64,000 nt of DNA from Nitrospirota bacterium. GTDB taxonomy: Bacteria > Nitrospirota > Nitrospiria > SBBL01 > JAADHI01. A program made the translations under genes and the position numbers. Positions within the stretch are counted from its first letter, which is position 1, and each line of letters starts with the position of its first letter. The notes beneath the pieces are model-generated. The model had not been told where the DNA came from and did not search any database. It saw only the letters and a list, made by a program, of their open reading frames with translations. Below are positions 63,901 to 64,000 of this stretch, in pieces. Location of the stretch: contig JAJDBT010000028.1 of the NCBI GenBank assembly GCA_029261215.1, positions 1-64,000 of the forward strand. Direction: 5' to 3'.

Positions 63901-64000
63901 GCGCCCCAACCTTCGGTCACGCATTCGCCGTGCGGTAAGTGTTGGGAGGCATAGACCCACTCTTCCAGCAGGGTTAAAAGAGATTGTGTCAGCGTCAGCA
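60927..64000 (-). CDS. Multidomain iron-sulfur flavoprotein, 5'-partial
   Basis: The frame stays open to the window edge, and a GTG at 63920 is probably internal because coding-like sequence (LLTLLEEWVYASQHLPHG) precedes it. At least 1020 residues are visible. An N-terminal cysteine-rich part has C-x-x-C-H and CNDCMKGC clusters. A GltD/SudA-like FAD domain (VVGMGPAGF) follows, then an NAD-binding GGGLTAIDTATEAM, then a PyrK/NfnA-like FNR module (GGGLGNAVLFSIG). A Fe-S cysteine cluster ends it (CMMKEVCAQC, then CFNQDQRLDC). This combines parts of NfnB and NfnA types in one chain, so NAD(P)H:ferredoxin-type electron transfer is plausible but unproven. Confidence 0.8.
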   Translation of the reverse strand, partial: LTLTQSLLTLLEEWVYASQHLPHGECVTEGWGAFKTPHKIDFQNLVEITRPDERFPELMIGPEHNLRKRDGFELTDRRYSEKEVLAEIDYCVICHPREKDSCRTGFRDRKTGKLESNPLGIELTGCPLDERISEMHYLHGEGDAIGALAIIIIDNPMLPATGHRICNDCMKGCIYQKKEPVNIPQAETRILTDVLDMPYGFEIYGLLTRWNPLNVKRPHTLPYNGKNVLVVGMGPAGFTLAQFLLNEGFGVVGMDGLKIEPLPPAWVGSETDAPMPIKDVKLLYHELDERVLAGFGGVAEYGITVRWDKNFLDLIHLTLARRNRFQVYGGVRFGGTITIDEAWALGFDHIAIAAGAGKPTLLWMKNNLIRGIRKASDFLMALQLTGAFKKSSLANLQLRLPAIIIGGGLTAIDTATEAMAYYPVQVEKALDQYEKLSTQYGETAVLAMYDTEELTILQEFLDHGRQIRAERERAQTEEEAPDFVPMLRAWGGVSLVYRRDVLNSPAYRLNHEEVIKSLEEGIYYVEMLSPTEAIPDQYGALKAMKFEKQRLSPEGKLRGSGEFIELPVKTVLVAAGTSPNVIYEKEHPGTFEMDADKKFFKRFQPEWNGAETPVLTPSHDWTTPAVFTSYQQNGKFITFYGDNHPVYAGNVVKAMASAKKGYPYIVQLFEKEVAQHSPADQNTRDAAFVTFKEALDEKLQATVVDVIRLTPTIIEVIVKAPLQAAAFEPGQFYRLQNYETHSETIDGICLNTEGIALTGAWVDKEKGLLSLIALEMGVSSRLCASLKPGEPVVVMGPTGEPTEIKTDETVLLAGGGLGNAVLFSIGKAMRAKGNQVIYFAGYKKPEDVYKVEEIEAAADVIIWSVDAGAPIQTRRPQDKSFVGNIVQAMISYSKGELGEIPISLKDVNRLIAIGSDRMMEAVKIARHNVLAPYLNPAHIGIGSINSPMQCMMKEVCAQCLQKHVDPATGEETEPVFSCFNQDQRLDCVDFANLRARLKQNSVQEKLSNKMLDLLMEKKNIMRG

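Noticed and set aside
1-64000. CRISPR arrays, rRNA genes, prophage or integrase genes
   Set aside because: I looked for regular short repeats, rRNA-like sequence and phage genes and saw none.

Overview
The window is a 64 kb piece of a Gram-negative (diderm) bacterial chromosome. Evidence for two membranes includes lipoprotein-release genes (lolC, lolD), an outer-membrane porin, a Wza-type SLBB polysaccharide exporter and several lipoboxes. Gene order such as lysS-lolC-lolD and pdxJ-acpS-nnr-(x)-tsaE, and the frequent TTG starts after strong Shine-Dalgarno sequences, suggest a Desulfobacterota/Nitrospirota-like lineage rather than an enterobacterium. This is inference; there is no rRNA in the window to decide it.

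Layout. (1) 1-6.3 kb is an accessory, mobile-element-scarred region: an intact IS630-family element, a resolvase fragment, a truncated cupin, a decayed IS6-family transposase, two IS6-type ends and three secreted proteins of unknown function (one frameshifted). (2) 6.3-12.3 kb holds a MORN-repeat/caspase-like lipoprotein, the lysS-lolC-lolD operon and a Spy/CpxP-like periplasmic protein. (3) 12.3-22 kb holds tRNA-Leu(CAG), sthA, a large lipoprotein resembling the anthrax protective antigen/binary-toxin B fold, a LuxR-type regulator, and a tight operon of porin, PstS-like binding protein, HAMP-adenylate cyclase, class II-type cyclic nucleotide phosphodiesterase and Crp-family regulator. A textbook CRP box lies between the Crp gene and the luxR-type gene. 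(4) 22-36 kb is mostly housekeeping: topA, dprA, alr, frr and pyrH on the minus strand, then pdxJ-acpS-nnr-x-tsaE-udg-HIT-lapA on the plus strand, then alkA-like, hinT-like and hisIE on the minus strand. (5) 36-47.3 kb holds a repeat protein with a small acidic partner, an aldolase/dehydrogenase fusion, mobA, a sigma-54 activator, and an SLBB exporter-Wzz-cysQ polysaccharide export operon with a near-consensus sigma-70 promoter. (6) 47.3-64 kb holds osmC, aspS, ogt, a DksA-like zinc protein, a universal stress protein, small membrane proteins, a spermidine-synthase-like membrane protein, a very large GAF/PAS/GGDEF/EAL protein, and an iron-sulfur flavoprotein that runs off the right edge.

The most notable feature is the 13.9-22 kb block. 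It joins a membrane cAMP synthesis/degradation/response module to an outer-membrane porin and periplasmic binding protein. Through the CRP box it may also control a regulator that sits directly upstream of a protective-antigen-like surface protein. The function of that chain is inferred, not shown. The second theme is the IS6-bracketed 3.2-5.7 kb cargo of secreted proteins.
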